Positions 32,333 through 43,119 of a stretch of 64,000 nucleotides of DNA are shown in pieces (the stretch's first letter is position 1; each line of letters opens with the position of its first letter). The DNA lies in NCBI RefSeq assembly GCF_050624435.1, contig NC_134531.1:251734812-251798811 (forward strand), given 5' to 3'. The translations under genes were made by a program, and so were the position numbers. The notes beneath the pieces were generated by a model, which worked only from the letters and a program-made list of their open reading frames with translations, was not told the DNA's origin and searched no databases. The stretch comes from Tenrec ecaudatus. Its lineage: Eukaryota > Chordata > Mammalia > Afrosoricida > Tenrecidae.

Positions 32333-32499
32333 AATTCTTTGTCCCTGATCCAGGAGTCTCATGGCTTCTACCAACTTTAAGTAAATTGTAGCAAGGTAAC
32401 TTATTAGCCTACGTATAACACAAAATGGCAGACTTTTCATAGTTCATGATTTACCATACACCAGGGTTTCATTTAATCCTACGCTAGCCACCGCCCTTA

Positions 32500-32690
32500 T
32501 CATTGTTGTCATGGGTCTCGGAGTCAGCTCAGACTGACAGAGACAGACTCTGTGTATAAGAGAACAAAGGACTACCTGGTCCTGCACTCTCATAAGTGTA
32601 GGTCTGTGTGAGCCCATTGTTGCCGTCACAATGTCACTTCATCTCACTGAGAATTTCCCTCTTCTGATGGGCCCTCTACTAAATCTCACA
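32500..32690 (-). mobile_element. RTE 3' end
   Basis: Reverse RTE terminus: GAGCCCATTGTTGCCGTCAC, then CACTGAGAATTTCCCTCTTC and GGGCCCTCTACT. Confidence 0.75.
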
Positions 32691-33874
32691 GCCATGTATA
32701 AAAACAAATGGCAACATTACTATTAATTAAAAGGTCTATCTGGAGGTTAATCCCCTACCTCTTAAAATAGCAGGCCTTGTCATGTACAAAGCCTAGTCAG
32801 ATAGTGGATTATAACATCTGGCAATCAGCAGCCAGTGACTCAATTGCTGGCTGACATTCAGTCCCTGAACTCATCTAGAAGTGGCCTCTAACGTACAACT
32901 GTGTTAACCCACTAAAATAAGAAGGTATATGAGGCATGTATAAGGCAGCCCTGGAAGACTGAATTCATGAACTGAAGTCTTTTCCCATACCCAGTACGGC
33001 ACAGAAACACAACTTATTTTAGGAAACACAATCTCAGGGTGAAGTGCAAAATGGCAGTGACAGCTGCAATCACTCAAATCTAGAGAAAAGCAATGATTCT
33101 TCCCTTGCAGGAGTACGTGGCTGGCTGAGCCTGGCCACTCGTGACGAGAGGAGAATTCAATTTGTAACCTCACTGTGTTCCTTGGGCAGCACATGCATAT
33201 TTGCTGACTTCTGTAAGGGTTGCTAGCCACTCTGTTTCTCAACCCTTTGTCCTTATTTGAGCATAGAACAGTCAATCCTCCTTGTGGTAAATCTTTTTCC
33301 CCCTGGGAGAGTCTGCAGGCTGGTGATCTGTGATCCCAGCCTGAGAAAGAATAGTTCTTACCTGATAGAAACAGTATCTTACTTGCTCTTTAAGCCCCCA
33401 AATGTGTGTAACCATTTGAGCATTTCATCTCTGCTGATCCATTTTAGACATGGAGGGATGGAAGCAAAGACCTAAAATCAAGCTGAATTTTATGCCAGAG
33501 ACCAAATAACGCAGGCCAACCTCACCACTTCACAGGAGCCAGAAATGTTTTCTTTAAAATCTAAGCCCTCTCCATAGTATTGTTACACTATTCTCTAAGT
33601 GATATATCCAATTTGACGCGGGCAGCAGGTTATGTCTATAAGAAGCACACCTTACTTTAAATTCATTTCAGAGCCAGAAGACCCATGAAAGAACCATGGA
33701 TGCTTTCAGAGTTGTTGGGAAGAGTCCCTGACTCGGTGATCATCCAGCGTCATTCCTTTGTCCCCATCTGGGGAAATGGCGAGTTCACTTCCACTGGCCC
33801 ACACTACTGGGCATCTTACTTACGTAATGTTGAAGGGATTGTGATAGTATTACAATAGTCCCAAGCATGCTATG
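32691..33874. other. Unassigned sequence
   Basis: About 1.2 kb, probably unique or worn-out repeat. No ORF with convincing composition. Confidence 0.5.
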
Positions 33875-34035
33875 TAAGGAGCTCCAGTGATATCGTTGGG
33901 CTGCTAATTGGAAGGCGAGCAGTTCAAAGCCACCAGTTCCTCTGTCAAGATGTATAGCCTCGGAATTCCGGAGGAGCAGTCTACCTTGTCCGACACAGTT
34001 GCTGAGGGTTCGAGTTGACTCTGTGGCAGTGGGTA
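33875..34035 (+). mobile_element. AfroSINE
   Basis: GGAGCTCCAGTGATATCGTT head, GAGCAGTTCAAAGCCACCAG B-box, then AGTCTACCTTGTCCGACACA tail. A second, partial head-like stretch follows at about 34060-34180. Confidence 0.7.
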
Positions 34036-34179
34036 TTTTGGTTTGGTTGGCACACTGTGGAGCAGCACCGGCAGAGTAGCGGGTTGGGCTGTTGACTCAA
34101 ACGTCAAAGATTCTAAGCCGACGACCACTCCTCAGAGAAGATGGCATTGCCTGCTTGCAGAAAGGCTATGCAGCAGTCT

Positions 34180-34515
34180 CCGATCACCTACTCCTCATTC
34201 AGCATTCCCATGCATAGGAAGCAATTGAGAATGCCAGGACTTGGGTCAGATGTACCTTAATGACCCACTTCTGAGGAGTTGGCAACTGAATCGTAACTGA
34301 ACACGGAGTAATGGGGATAGAAGCTCCTCAGGTTAGAAGGTATGCAAAATCAGACACATTGGGGAAGCGCTCCCTCCTCAAAGTAGTCAACCCTAATGAT
34401 GTGTATGGGACAAAGCTTGCAGGACCTTCACTTGCTGACTGGGAATGACTCTAAATGAGAAGACAGTGCTCCATGATGGGAAACGACCGACTCAATGGCA
34501 GTGCGTCGGTGTGAT
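34180..34515 (+). mobile_element. Chimeric, internally deleted RTE copy
   Basis: About 80 bp of inverted RTE 3'-ORF (34180-34262) is joined to about 210 bp of RTE 5' region (to about 34470), then to a short stretch resembling the RTE/AfroSINE 3' terminus (GACCGACTCAATGGCA). The first 290 bp are roughly 95% identical to 56630-56920, including the inverted junction. It resembles a nonautonomous RTE derivative. Confidence 0.65.
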
Positions 34516-34574
34516 AAAGGATGGCTCTTGGTACGGCGGGGAGCACGGAAATTAAGTGTAGAAGACTCTAGCTC

Positions 34575-35215
34575 AGAGATTAGTCAATGTTGCCATTCCT
34601 CTGGGTATAAATGTGAGCCATCTCCGAAGCAGGAAAGGGAATCCTGTGGCCATCAAGAAAGGAGAGCCACCAGAGGAATACAAGGGAGATCCCTACCTGA
34701 AGTGGCAGAGACAACAGCGGCCTCAGCACAGAGACCGTGAGGCAAAGCAGAGGAGCCTCGCTGGAACTTCCCAGCCCATGGAACAAACAAAGCCGGTGCC
34801 TTAGGCAGGAGGGTGGCATGCTGAGTGTGCCATGTATCATTGATCAGCATCTATCAGCACTAAAGGAGCTTTGTAATGCCCTCTCAGCAGAGAAGAGGCC
34901 AAGAGGACCACAGAAAGGGATACGTGCTAGCATGGCTGAGAAAATTCATGGTGTACAAAAGGACTGTGTCCTTACAATACATTCTCATCCTAACTTGTGA
35001 TCCGTTAACATCCCTAAAAAAAACCCAAAAGATGGTTATTGTCTCAGTTCCGTGTGACTGTTGCAATGAATTATTGAATCCACTAGAGAAGTAGATTCCC
35101 ATGGGAGGGTGGTGGTGTCAGAACAGGATAAAGGAGGGTAGGGAGTAGAGGCCTGTCTAATAACTGTCTCATAGGATTCATCCTTGGACAGAGGTAGAGA
35201 CTGATTCTCGTTCTC
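34575..35215 (+). repeat. Unknown dispersed repeat, family B copy 1
   Basis: Collinear with 39245-39835 over about 600 bp at moderate identity: GTGAGCCATCTC, ACCTGAAGTGGCAGAG, CAATGAATTATTGAATCCAC, GATTCATCCTTGGACAGA. It has the length and dispersal of an LTR or nonautonomous DNA element, but I see no termini or TSDs. Confidence 0.6.
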
Positions 35216-35644
35216 CCTACTGAAGCCAGATGAGGTCAGACACAGCTCCCGCATCATCTCTTCAGTTAGAAACATCCCGTGTGATGTCCCTAATATGCAG
35301 CAAGTACATACAGCTGAGAAAATTAACTCTTTTTTTAAGATGCACAAACAGTAGGCAGAGTAAGATGGCAAAGTGAGTGGATGCTCTCATTTTCTCTCGC
35401 AGACACTAACCCACTGGGGGGGAGGGGGGAGGGAGGGGGTGAATGAAAACCAGCTTAGCTTGAGATTGTTGCACTCTAAATCTCAGCTGAGGGGTTGAAG
35501 GGTTGGAAGGAGTTCAGAGAGATGGAGAGTAGGCAGGTGTGTGAGAACCATGGACCTTGTTGTCAGTCCAGTGCCTCACCTGCAGCACCATGAGGGCTCT
35601 GTAAGTTGGCATTGGTTAAGTAAAATCATTTATTTGATTATATA
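35216..35644. other. Unassigned sequence with G-rich polypurine tract
   Basis: A GGGA-rich tract lies at about 35416-35441. No gene. Confidence 0.5.
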
Positions 35645-35765
35645 AATGCTTACTAATTTTTCTGTTAATAGATATTTGGGGCTATCTCTAGTTTGGGGGT
35701 AATATGATTAAAGCTGTTGTCAATATGCTTGTCCAAATCTTTTTGTGGGCTTAAACTTTTTTTTG
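35645..35765 (-). pseudogene. Old L1 ORF2 3'-end fragment
   Basis: GGGGCTATCTCTAGTTTGGG and GATTAAAGCTGTTGTCAATA match the reverse complement of the L1 ORF2 end. Confidence 0.55.
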
Positions 35766-35934
35766 ACACATATGTAAATAAAACCGAGAACTTCTGAATC
35801 ATTTTTCCTTCTTCCTCTTTCTTTAACCCATTTTCCTGTTCACTAGGAATGATGCCTTGTTTTTCTCAATGATTCCATTCTTAGAATCTTCTTTATTCCT
35901 TTCTCTCCTTCACTGGCTCAATACAAGTCTTCAA

Positions 35935-36215
35935 ACACTTTCCCCCTGCTGTAGCTGTTATCACCGCACAACAAAGTACCCCAAACCTTGGCACTGTGAA
36001 ACAACCGCCGTTTACTCTGTTCATGTGACATGAGTCGGAAGCCGAGAGAGCCTCTGCTGTGCCGCCCCCGCCTGGGGTCCCTCATAACAACTGCAATGTC
36101 ACAGTCATTTGAAGACCTGACCGCATGCCCAAGAGAGGTCACCTTCAAAACTGGCAGTGAATGTGTAGTGAAGTACGGTGGTCTCAATACCATCAGATTT
36201 CATACACGATGGCAG
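35935..36215 (+). mobile_element. MaLR/MLT1-like LTR relic
   Basis: ACAACAAAGTACCCCAAACC, ACTCTGTTCATGTGACA, then CATTTGAAGACCTGACC follow the order of the common ancient placental LTR that reads ...CAAACTACCCCAAAAC...TCTGAAGGCTTGAC. Noncoding, diverged. Confidence 0.5.
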
Positions 36216-36309
36216 GTCTCCACTAGAAAAAGTGTCCCACATCTATAAAGCAGAAGCCACGTGGACATTTCTGACCCAGCCTCGGAAGACGACTTCTTCC
36301 TGTAGTTCC

Positions 36310-36824
36310 CTCTCGGTTTATGCACATATTCAAAGGCACTTTGAAAGAATTTAAAAGCAAGAACATAATAAACAATCATGATATAGAAATAATTAGATCA
36401 TATCTCTGTATCAGGGTAGCTTCCTTGTGTTTGTGTTTTCCAACTGTCTTTCCAGAAAAGTAGTCCGTCCGTTTTGTCCTTTGATCCAAAGCCATTATCA
36501 AAACAAAGCAAAAAATGTCTTAACAATGTTCCTCTTGGATTTGGTTTGCAAAAGACTAATGTGATTGAAGAAATGACACTAGAGGGCAGCAAGAACGGAA
36601 AGTAAGTGACTTCTAAGGGATAGAGACTTCTGAGTAAGAGAGCAGAAGCAAAGAGAGAGAGAAACGTGAAGCTCTACTTCTACTTGTAGAGCTTTTCTGG
36701 AGTATCTCTGCCAGGCCTCCCTAGTCAGGCAAATGATGGCCCAGGGCTGGTGCCAATTTTGCAAATAGCACACCCACCACGCAAAACATAGTCACATTCC
36801 TGCTTCATAGATTACCTATGGCTG
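36310..36824. other. Unassigned sequence
   Basis: No gene or repeat family recognised. Confidence 0.5.
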
Positions 36825-37021
36825 CAAATTTGTTCTCGACTTGGGGGTAGCAACCCCTTTGGGGGTTGAGCTACCCTTTCACAGGGGTCACCCGGTTCAT
36901 AACAGTAGCAAAACGACAGTTATGAAGTAGCAACGAAAATAATGTTATGGTTAGGGGAGGTCGCCACAAAATGAGGAACTGTATGAAAGGGTCGCGGCGT
37001 GCGGAAGGTTGAGAACCATTG
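36825..37021 (+). mobile_element. Nonautonomous hAT element of SPIN/URR1 type
   Basis: Imperfect terminal inverted repeats: TTGTTCTCGACTT near the left end and AAGGTTGAGAACCATTG at the right. The paired internal motifs GGGGGTAGCAACCCCTTTGG, TAACAGTAGCAAAACGACAG, TATGAAGTAGCAACG and ATGAGGAACTGTATG are characteristic of the SPIN/OposCharlie3/URR1 MITE group. About 197 bp. SPIN elements are known from tenrec, bat, bushbaby, opossum, rodents and non-mammals, not from other afrotherians I recall. The expected 8-bp TSD is not convincing here. Confidence 0.8.
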
Positions 37022-37097
37022 GGTTACAATGACACAGCTGAGTAGTTGTGACAGAAACCTATGGCTTGTGTCACTTTTACTCTCGGTTCTTTAAACA

Positions 37098-37247
37098 GAG
37101 TTCACCCTGATCTATAGGAATCATCCTCCACAGTGTGGCACCGCAAGCCCCACCACCCAACAGCAGAGCGGAGACGGCGGGTCTTTGCCAAGTCGCTGCA
37201 CGAGCTCCACGAGGACCATGTTATTGAGTCGAACGATGACTTTCAAT
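37098..37247 (+). other. Exon-like CpG-rich open segment ending in a stop (unrecognised)
   Basis: From GAA at 37119 a frame runs 43 codons to TAA at 37245-37247, with a charged composition ending VFAKSLHELHEDHVIESNDD FQ. It is preceded by TAG/GAA, a possible splice acceptor after a pyrimidine-leaning stretch. CpG content is higher than in the flanks. I do not recognise the peptide. It could be a terminal exon, a retrocopy fragment or chance. Confidence 0.3.
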
Positions 37248-37262
37248 AAGAAAAGGAGGAGC

Positions 37263-37601
37263 GGGCACATGAGGGAGGGGGGAAAGGGGAGGGAGGGGGA
37301 ATAAAAAAGAGGACCTGATGCAAGGGGCTTAAGTGGAGAGCAAATGCCTTGAGAATGATTGGGGCAGGGAATGTATGGATGTGCTTTATACAATTGATGT
37401 ATGTATATGTATGGATGGTGATAAGAGTTGTATGAGTCCCTAATAAAATGTAAAAAAAGAAAAGAGGAGAAAAAATGATTAGGGCAAAGACTGTACAGAT
37501 GTGCTTTATACAATTGATGTATGTATATGTATGAACTGTGATAAGAATTGTATGAGCCCCAATAAATTGTTAAAATTTTAAAAAATAAAAAAAGGGAAAA
37601 A
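37263..37601 (+). mobile_element. Young 5'-truncated L1, double-tail
   Basis: Starts just before the polypurine tract and contains both tail modules. Perfect 15-bp TSD AAGAAAAGGAGGAGC at 37248-37262 and 37602-37616. Confidence 0.95.
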
Positions 37602-37616
37602 AAGAAAAGGAGGAGC

Positions 37617-39244
37617 ATTGAGGCTCTTACTGACTTAGTAATTAATAAGGGAACCTGTGAATATATAGCAACCAGTAGAAATGAGGATTTGACTTCCAGA
37701 AACGCATTATTATTTACTGACACAATTAATTTGCATTGCCATGACAGGAACTGTTTGTTCAGTTATGAGCAGGAGATGTTTGCATCATCAGACTCCTATA
37801 CTTTAACGTCTACTTCTGCAGAGTGGTAAAATAGCCTAGTAGACAACCCAAGGCAGAAACGACACGCAGGGGTGCGTGAGCTAAAACGCCTACTGGATGT
37901 CAGTCTTTCAACATTTCTCCCTGGAGATTCAAGGACCACAGGTGCCCTCAGAAGTGTCCAGCTCTTTGCAAAAGCACTAGAACCTTCTTATAATCCCAAA
38001 TAAATCAGGCAAGGACTGAGATTAAATTTTCTGTCAAACCAGAAGGGTCTCAGATTCAGAACAACTTTGAGGTACAGAAAATAAGGTGCTATCGTTTCTT
38101 TTAATTCTGAGTTTGTGGTAGGGAATTCACATCTGTGATACTGAAGTTCCTTGAGGCCTGAAACCTTGTCTGATCTACGTCTATTGGTAGTCTTGACAAT
38201 GGATAAGCAAGTGATTGGAAAATATTTGCTAAATGAATAGAATGAGTGTGAATGAACAAAATAAATATACACTAAGGAAAAGGAGGAAATTGGACATAGT
38301 TAAATAGAATTTCAGTGGGAAAGTACAAAAAATAAACATTGAACTCTGGGCCATCTCACATTTGCACTGTGAAAATGGTTACTTAGGTCCAGTATATACT
38401 GTGTGAGAGAAATAACAAGAAGAATCTGATTTTGAAAGGCAAAGTGAACATTCAATCTGTCAGCTGTCTAAGAAGATTGATAGAGGAAGGAGTCTCAAGC
38501 AGAAAATTATTTTCTGTGGTAGGAAAAGTTTTGTGCTTCAGTGGAAAACTAGGCATGGTCTTTACAAAACATCCTCAGCGTTATATGATTCATGTCATTG
38601 TTATCTCTGAGCTATTTTGCAACTCTGTCGATTGTAGATAGCTGGTGATAAGGCAAATAATGTGGGTAACTGATATTAATAATTCTTGTCTATGACATGT
38701 AAATTATTTCTTGCATGGTAGAGGTTCGATTGATTTTCCTCCTACTCTTAAGAAATTTCATTTGCACATTCTTACGTGAGTTGCATTGCAATATCCCTTG
38801 ATTTTAAAATGTGGATATGCCTTGGATCTCTTTTCCACCAGTTCGAACATTTACTAGATTCTCTCATTCATTAGTGAATAGAATCAAATCCTTTCTTTTT
38901 CATTTTTATATCTTGATATAAATCAAAATTTTAATCTACTTAGAAACTTATTTTCATCCTCTCCAGAAATGTGTTACTAGGGAGTTGAACAAAATTTAAT
39001 ATTCAATTAAAAACATAGAAAGGATAAAAATTTAGAATGAAAAGGGGACACTAAAAGAATCAAAGAAAATGGGAGTTGCATTTAGAAATAAGTCAATAAC
39101 ATCTAGTAATATTAATATATAACTCTATATTATGTTCATATATTTGTATATACTACAATGCTATATATGTGATGCGGTGAAGTTATTTAGTATGCCCCGT
39201 CATGTCTTGTTAACTCCCACCAAGTGATTAGGTGGGATCATACA
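37617..39244. other. Unassigned AT-rich sequence
   Basis: About 1.6 kb with no gene and no repeat I can name. Confidence 0.5.
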
Positions 39245-39835
39245 TAGAGGGTGGCTGAAACACTAGTCGATGGGTCAGTTTTGCCATTCCAATGAGTATA
39301 GAAGTGAGCCATCTCAAAAGCAGATGGAGAGAATCCCATAGGAGAAAGAAGAGCCAACAGTACACTGAGTGGGAGCTCCCTGTCTGAAGTATCAGAGGCA
39401 CCAGGGGCCACAGTTCTGAGACCAAAGGACAGAGGAGTAGAGCAACACTCAGACTGAAAGTCTGGGCAGCAGAATTCCCAACCCACAGAATAAGGCAGAG
39501 TTCAAGGAACCATGTGACTGAGAAGCCAGGGTCAAGAGAGGGACATGTCTGCCTTGAGATGTGTTACAACAAAGAACTCCATCTTTAACATTTTGTAGCC
39601 TGTGAGCTTTCCTGAGAAGCCCACAATCATCTGTATTGTCTATGAATTCTTTGTGGCCATTGCAACAAATTATCAAAGCCAGCGGAGAAATAGAATGCTA
39701 TGAGAGGGATGATTGGTGTCAAAGTAGACCAGGATAAAGAAGGAGGGTGGGGGGCAGGGGAGGGTCTCTGACTTCTGCCTCATCCTTGGGTAGATGTGGA
39801 GTGGGATCATCCTTGGGTAGATGTGGAGTGGGATC
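39245..39835 (+). repeat. Unknown dispersed repeat, family B copy 2
   Basis: Second copy of the family at 34575-35215: GTGAGCCATCTCAAAAGCAG, CTGTCTGAAGTATCAGAGGC, CATTGCAACAAATTATCAAA, GACCAGGATAAAGAAGGAGG. It ends in a 27-bp tandem duplication. Confidence 0.6.
39781..39834. repeat. 27-bp perfect tandem duplication
   Basis: The unit beginning CATCCTTGGGTAGATGTGG occurs at 39781-39807 and 39808-39834 without a mismatch, so it is recent. Confidence 0.95.
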
Positions 39836-39959
39836 AAGTCACCTTCCCCTTTATTAAATGTATGTTACTTATATTATTATAGGGACTTTTTATATACTCT
39901 AATCATTATTAGTAACAAGAATTAATCATCATTCAATAATAAAATTTTAATCTGAATGC

Positions 39960-40170
39960 ATGGAGTATACCTGCAGGCTTCATCCCCTAGGACCCAATGA
40001 GGATAGTCTCTCGGGGCACACATTGAAATAGCTTTCTTCCACAGGACAGCTAAGTTGGTCTCTGCAGTAAATAAGACACAACCTCCGAGAAATACACTCG
40101 TTTGGAAAGATAAATACAACCTCTCCCCAGGCGCATTGTTTAGGAAAGAACATTCTAGAATTGAATGGGG
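39960..40170 (+). repeat. Direct repeat, family C copy 1
   Basis: About 205 bp near 88-90% identical to 41503-41705: CCTGCAGGCTTC, CTAGGACCCAATGAGGAT, CACAGGACAGCTAAGTTGGT, AGTAAATAAGACACAACCTC. Confidence 0.85.
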
Positions 40171-40792
40171 TGTGGTGGGGGGGCAGAATAGGAAAACATG
40201 CAACACATGGTTTCCATGGAGGCTTTGTCAGGCTCCCAAAACAATGCACGAGGAGCAAGCAAACACGGAGAGCTTTCTTAGAGCACAGAAACAACTATCT
40301 GGTTGATGACTTCTACCAGGACATCAGGGGGGAAGTTCCAGGCATTCACCAGCAGAGGGGAATGCTGTCCCAGGGAAGAACACATACAAACCCAAGGAGC
40401 CTTTCCGTGGCCATTTCTTGCCATCAAGATTCTTCTGTGTTGCAAGCAGGAGATGGATGTTTCTTCCTGGTTCGGCTCATGTGTGTCATGGATAACGGCC
40501 GGGACTTTGCAACACTCTGCCCAGGGCACGTCGTCCTCTGGAGCAGGAAGGAGACTGTGGACCAGGTAGGCTCGCGGGAGAGCGGAGTGGGAGTTCTACA
40601 GCATCGCCACAGAGTGCGTGGGAAGGGGATGCGTCCCTCACAGTAATGGCAGAGACAGATGAAGGGAATAAATCCTCCTCCCCCGACTCCAAGGGTTATT
40701 CTGGAATCTGGGAAGTTCCTCATGGGCTGCTCGCTAAGGAAGATAATGAGTCATTCTCAATCCATACAAATGTCTATAAAAGAAGCATTCCT
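40171..40792. other. Unassigned sequence between the family C repeats
   Basis: Both strands show overlapping short open frames, mostly a result of GC content. No motif or family is recognised. Confidence 0.45.
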
Positions 40793-40958
40793 CTTTTTTT
40801 TTTGAGGACTTGATGCAAAGGGCTTAAGTGGAGAGCAAATGCTTTGAAAATGATTAGGGTAAAGAATGTACAGATGTGCTTTATACAATTGATGTATGTA
40901 TATGTATGGATTGTGATAAGAGTTGTATGCGCCCCCTAATAAAATGTTAAAAAAAAAA
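40793..40958 (+). mobile_element. 5'-truncated L1 3' end
   Basis: Starts TTTTTTTTTTGAGGACTTGA and ends AATAAAATG plus A-tail. Flanks AAGCATTCCT / AAGCATTTCT suggest a 10-bp TSD with one mismatch. Confidence 0.88.
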
Positions 40959-41230
40959 GCATTTCTAATTCAAATCCTGCCCATCAGGAACTATGAATTG
41001 TTTAAATTCTCTCACGCTTACTGTGACCATAACCTGTGACACTTTCTTGTCAAGCATTGACAACACAGGACAATATCAAGGACTTGACTCATGGAAATGT
41101 GCTGCATCTTGCAGAATTTCCAAGGAAGTATCATAGTACTTTAAAAGTGGAAGAATCCCTTTTCCAGGGAGGCACCAGGCCTGAAGAGATTCCCTGCCAA
41201 AGTGGCTTTATAGCCCCTCTTCTGGTCACG
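40959..41230. other. Unassigned sequence
   Basis: No gene or repeat seen. Confidence 0.5.
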
Positions 41231-41427
41231 ACGGAGCCCTGGTGGGAGACTAGTTACTAGTGGAGCCCCAAAGTCAGCAGTTCAAAACGACCAGCATTCA
41301 ACAGAAGGAATATGAGGCTTTCAACTCCCATACAGACGTAGTCTTTGAAAGCCACCGGAGCAGTTCCACCCTGCCCTCGACGGCCACTGTGATGAGTTGG
41401 AATCGACTGGATGGCGGTGAGTTTTGG
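41231..41427 (+). mobile_element. AfroSINE, near full length
   Basis: Head GACGGAGCCCTGGTGGGAGA, B-box GCAGTTCAAAACGACC, middle GAATATGAGGCTTTCAACTC, tail TGATGAGTTGGAATCGACTG then GATGGCGGTGAGTTT. Confidence 0.92.
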
Positions 41428-41502
41428 AATATTGTCACAGTAGAGTCCTTGGGGACGGAAACAACGCACGGAGTTTGTACAGGTCTCTTGTGGAAGTACT
41501 CT

Positions 41503-41705
41503 GTGGAGCACACCTGCAGGCTTCGCCCCCTAGGACCCAATGAGGATGGCCTCTCGGGGCACACATTGAAAGAGCTCATTTCCACAGGACAGCTAAGTTG
41601 GTCTCTGCAGTAAATAAGACACAACCTCAGAGAAATACGCTCATTTGGAAAGATAAATACAATCTCTCCCCAGACACACAGATATTGTAAGGAAAAAACA
41701 TTCTA
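41503..41705 (+). repeat. Direct repeat, family C copy 2
   Basis: Partner of 39960-40170, about 1.54 kb downstream in the same orientation; see the finding on family C. Confidence 0.85.
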
Positions 41706-41802
41706 GAGTGGCACTCACCTTCTAAGCAAAAGGTGGGAGACTTTAGAGCTACCTCGGGGGGGGGGGGCGCGAGAACCCGCCACTGAAACAACTGCGGAGT
41801 TC

Positions 41803-41895
41803 AGATGGCACACTATGGAACACAGCTCCATTCCCATGGGGTCGCCAGAGTCAGAATCTACTTCATGGCCACTGGTCTCTTTGTTGGTTTTTCAC
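41803..41895 (+). mobile_element. AfroSINE, 3' end
   Basis: GGAACACAGCTCCATTCCCA, then TGGGGTCGCCAGAGTCAGAA and a CATGGCCACTGG terminus. Confidence 0.65.
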
Positions 41896-42045
41896 AGTCA
41901 CAACAGGCAGAGGTTACTGTCTGTCACAGGACAAGAGAACACTCCCCAAAACCACATAAGCCATCTTCAGAACAAAATGGGGGTTTTATTATTCATATTT
42001 TTTCAATAATATTCATTGGGAAGATGCGGTCTGCTTGTTACCAGC

Positions 42046-42342
42046 AATAACTTTGCAGGTACCGGCAGTAACTCTGCAGGTACAAGGAGTAACTCTCCAG
42101 GTATAAGGAGTAACTCTGCAGGTATAAGGAGTAACTCTCCAGGTATAAGGAGTAACTGTAGGTATAAGGAGTAACTCTCCAGGTACCGGCAGTAACTCTC
42201 CAGGTACCGGCAGTAACTCTCCAGGTATAAGGAGTAACTCTGCAGGTACTGGCAGTAACTCTGCAGGTACAAGGAGTAACTCTCCAGGTACAAGGAGTAA
42301 CTCTCCAGGTACAAGGAGTAACTGCAGGTACCGGCAGGAGAA
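42046..42342. repeat. 21-bp minisatellite (14 units)
   Basis: Units of the form AACTCTSCAGGTAYMRGSAGT. Three variants differ after AGGTA: CCGGCAG (A), CAAGGAG (B) and TAAGGAG (C). Order: A B C C C C A A C A' B B B A. Units 6 and 14 are 2 bp shorter. The 159-residue minus-strand open frame across it follows from a 21-bp unit being divisible by three. Confidence 0.97.
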
Positions 42343-42853
42343 GCCTCAATCAGCCCCTCTGGCACGGGTTTGCAAGAGGAGTGGGACTCCAGTGCAAACA
42401 GAAGGCCTGGAAGATGCAAACAGGAACAACCAAACTGATCACCGAACCAGGCTGGGGCTCTGAGGTCATGAAGGAGCCACACATGTGGACTCTTGGTAGA
42501 GCACCGGCCGGTATCCTCACAAGTACACCATTTGCAATTGAGACACAGCAGCTAAGCTGCTTCCTCTTGCCTCTCCAGCAAGTGCTACTGAGAATGCTAA
42601 TATCATGTCATTGAATGCATACAAGATTTCCATTTGATATTGAAGTGTAGCTATCATTAAATAGATGGCCTGCTTAGGGATAAGAGACTGTACCTAATCA
42701 AGTACAGAATGAATATACAATAATTTTTTTAATCTTAACTTTTTTCTGAATTTATACAATGAAGAATTTCTTAGATGTTTAGATTAGCTGGACCCTACCT
42801 CATTATTAAATTAAAAGCCTGAAGTCAAAGTGCCTGAGAAGAAGCCCTATTAT
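42343..42853. other. Unassigned sequence
   Basis: No gene or repeat family recognised. Confidence 0.5.
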
Positions 42854-42866
42854 AAGAATTTATATG

Positions 42867-43038
42867 TGGCAGGGTTGGGGAGGGAGGGAAAAAAGAGGAG
42901 CTGATGCCAAGGGCTCAAGCAGAAAGAAATTGTTTTTAAAACAATGATGGCAACATAAATGCATTTGATACAATTGGTATATGGATTGTTACAAGAGCTG
43001 TAAAATCCCCTAATAAAATGGTTCATTAATTTTTTAAA
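42867..43038 (+). mobile_element. 5'-truncated L1 3' end, older single-tail type
   Basis: Starts in the polypurine tract; tail with GATACAATTGGTATATGGAT and AATAAAATGG. TSD AAGAATTTATATG (42854-42866) versus AAGAATCTATATG (43039-43051). Confidence 0.92.
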
Positions 43039-43119
43039 AAGAATCTATATGAATTGGCTCTGTTGTATTTTTGTAATACTAGACAAAAATAAAAGTTTTC
43101 TGAAAAAAAATTTTTTTTT

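Noticed and set aside
40161..40646. 161-residue plus-strand ORF as a possible host gene
   Set aside because: It starts in a repeat (family C), has overlapping open frames on both strands, and shows no recognisable domain or splice context.
42003..42482. 159-residue minus-strand ORF with repeated SLYLES / RYLES units
   Set aside because: It lies on a 21-bp minisatellite; a repeat length divisible by three keeps any stop-free frame open. The 2-bp-short units shift the frame, and nothing else supports a gene.
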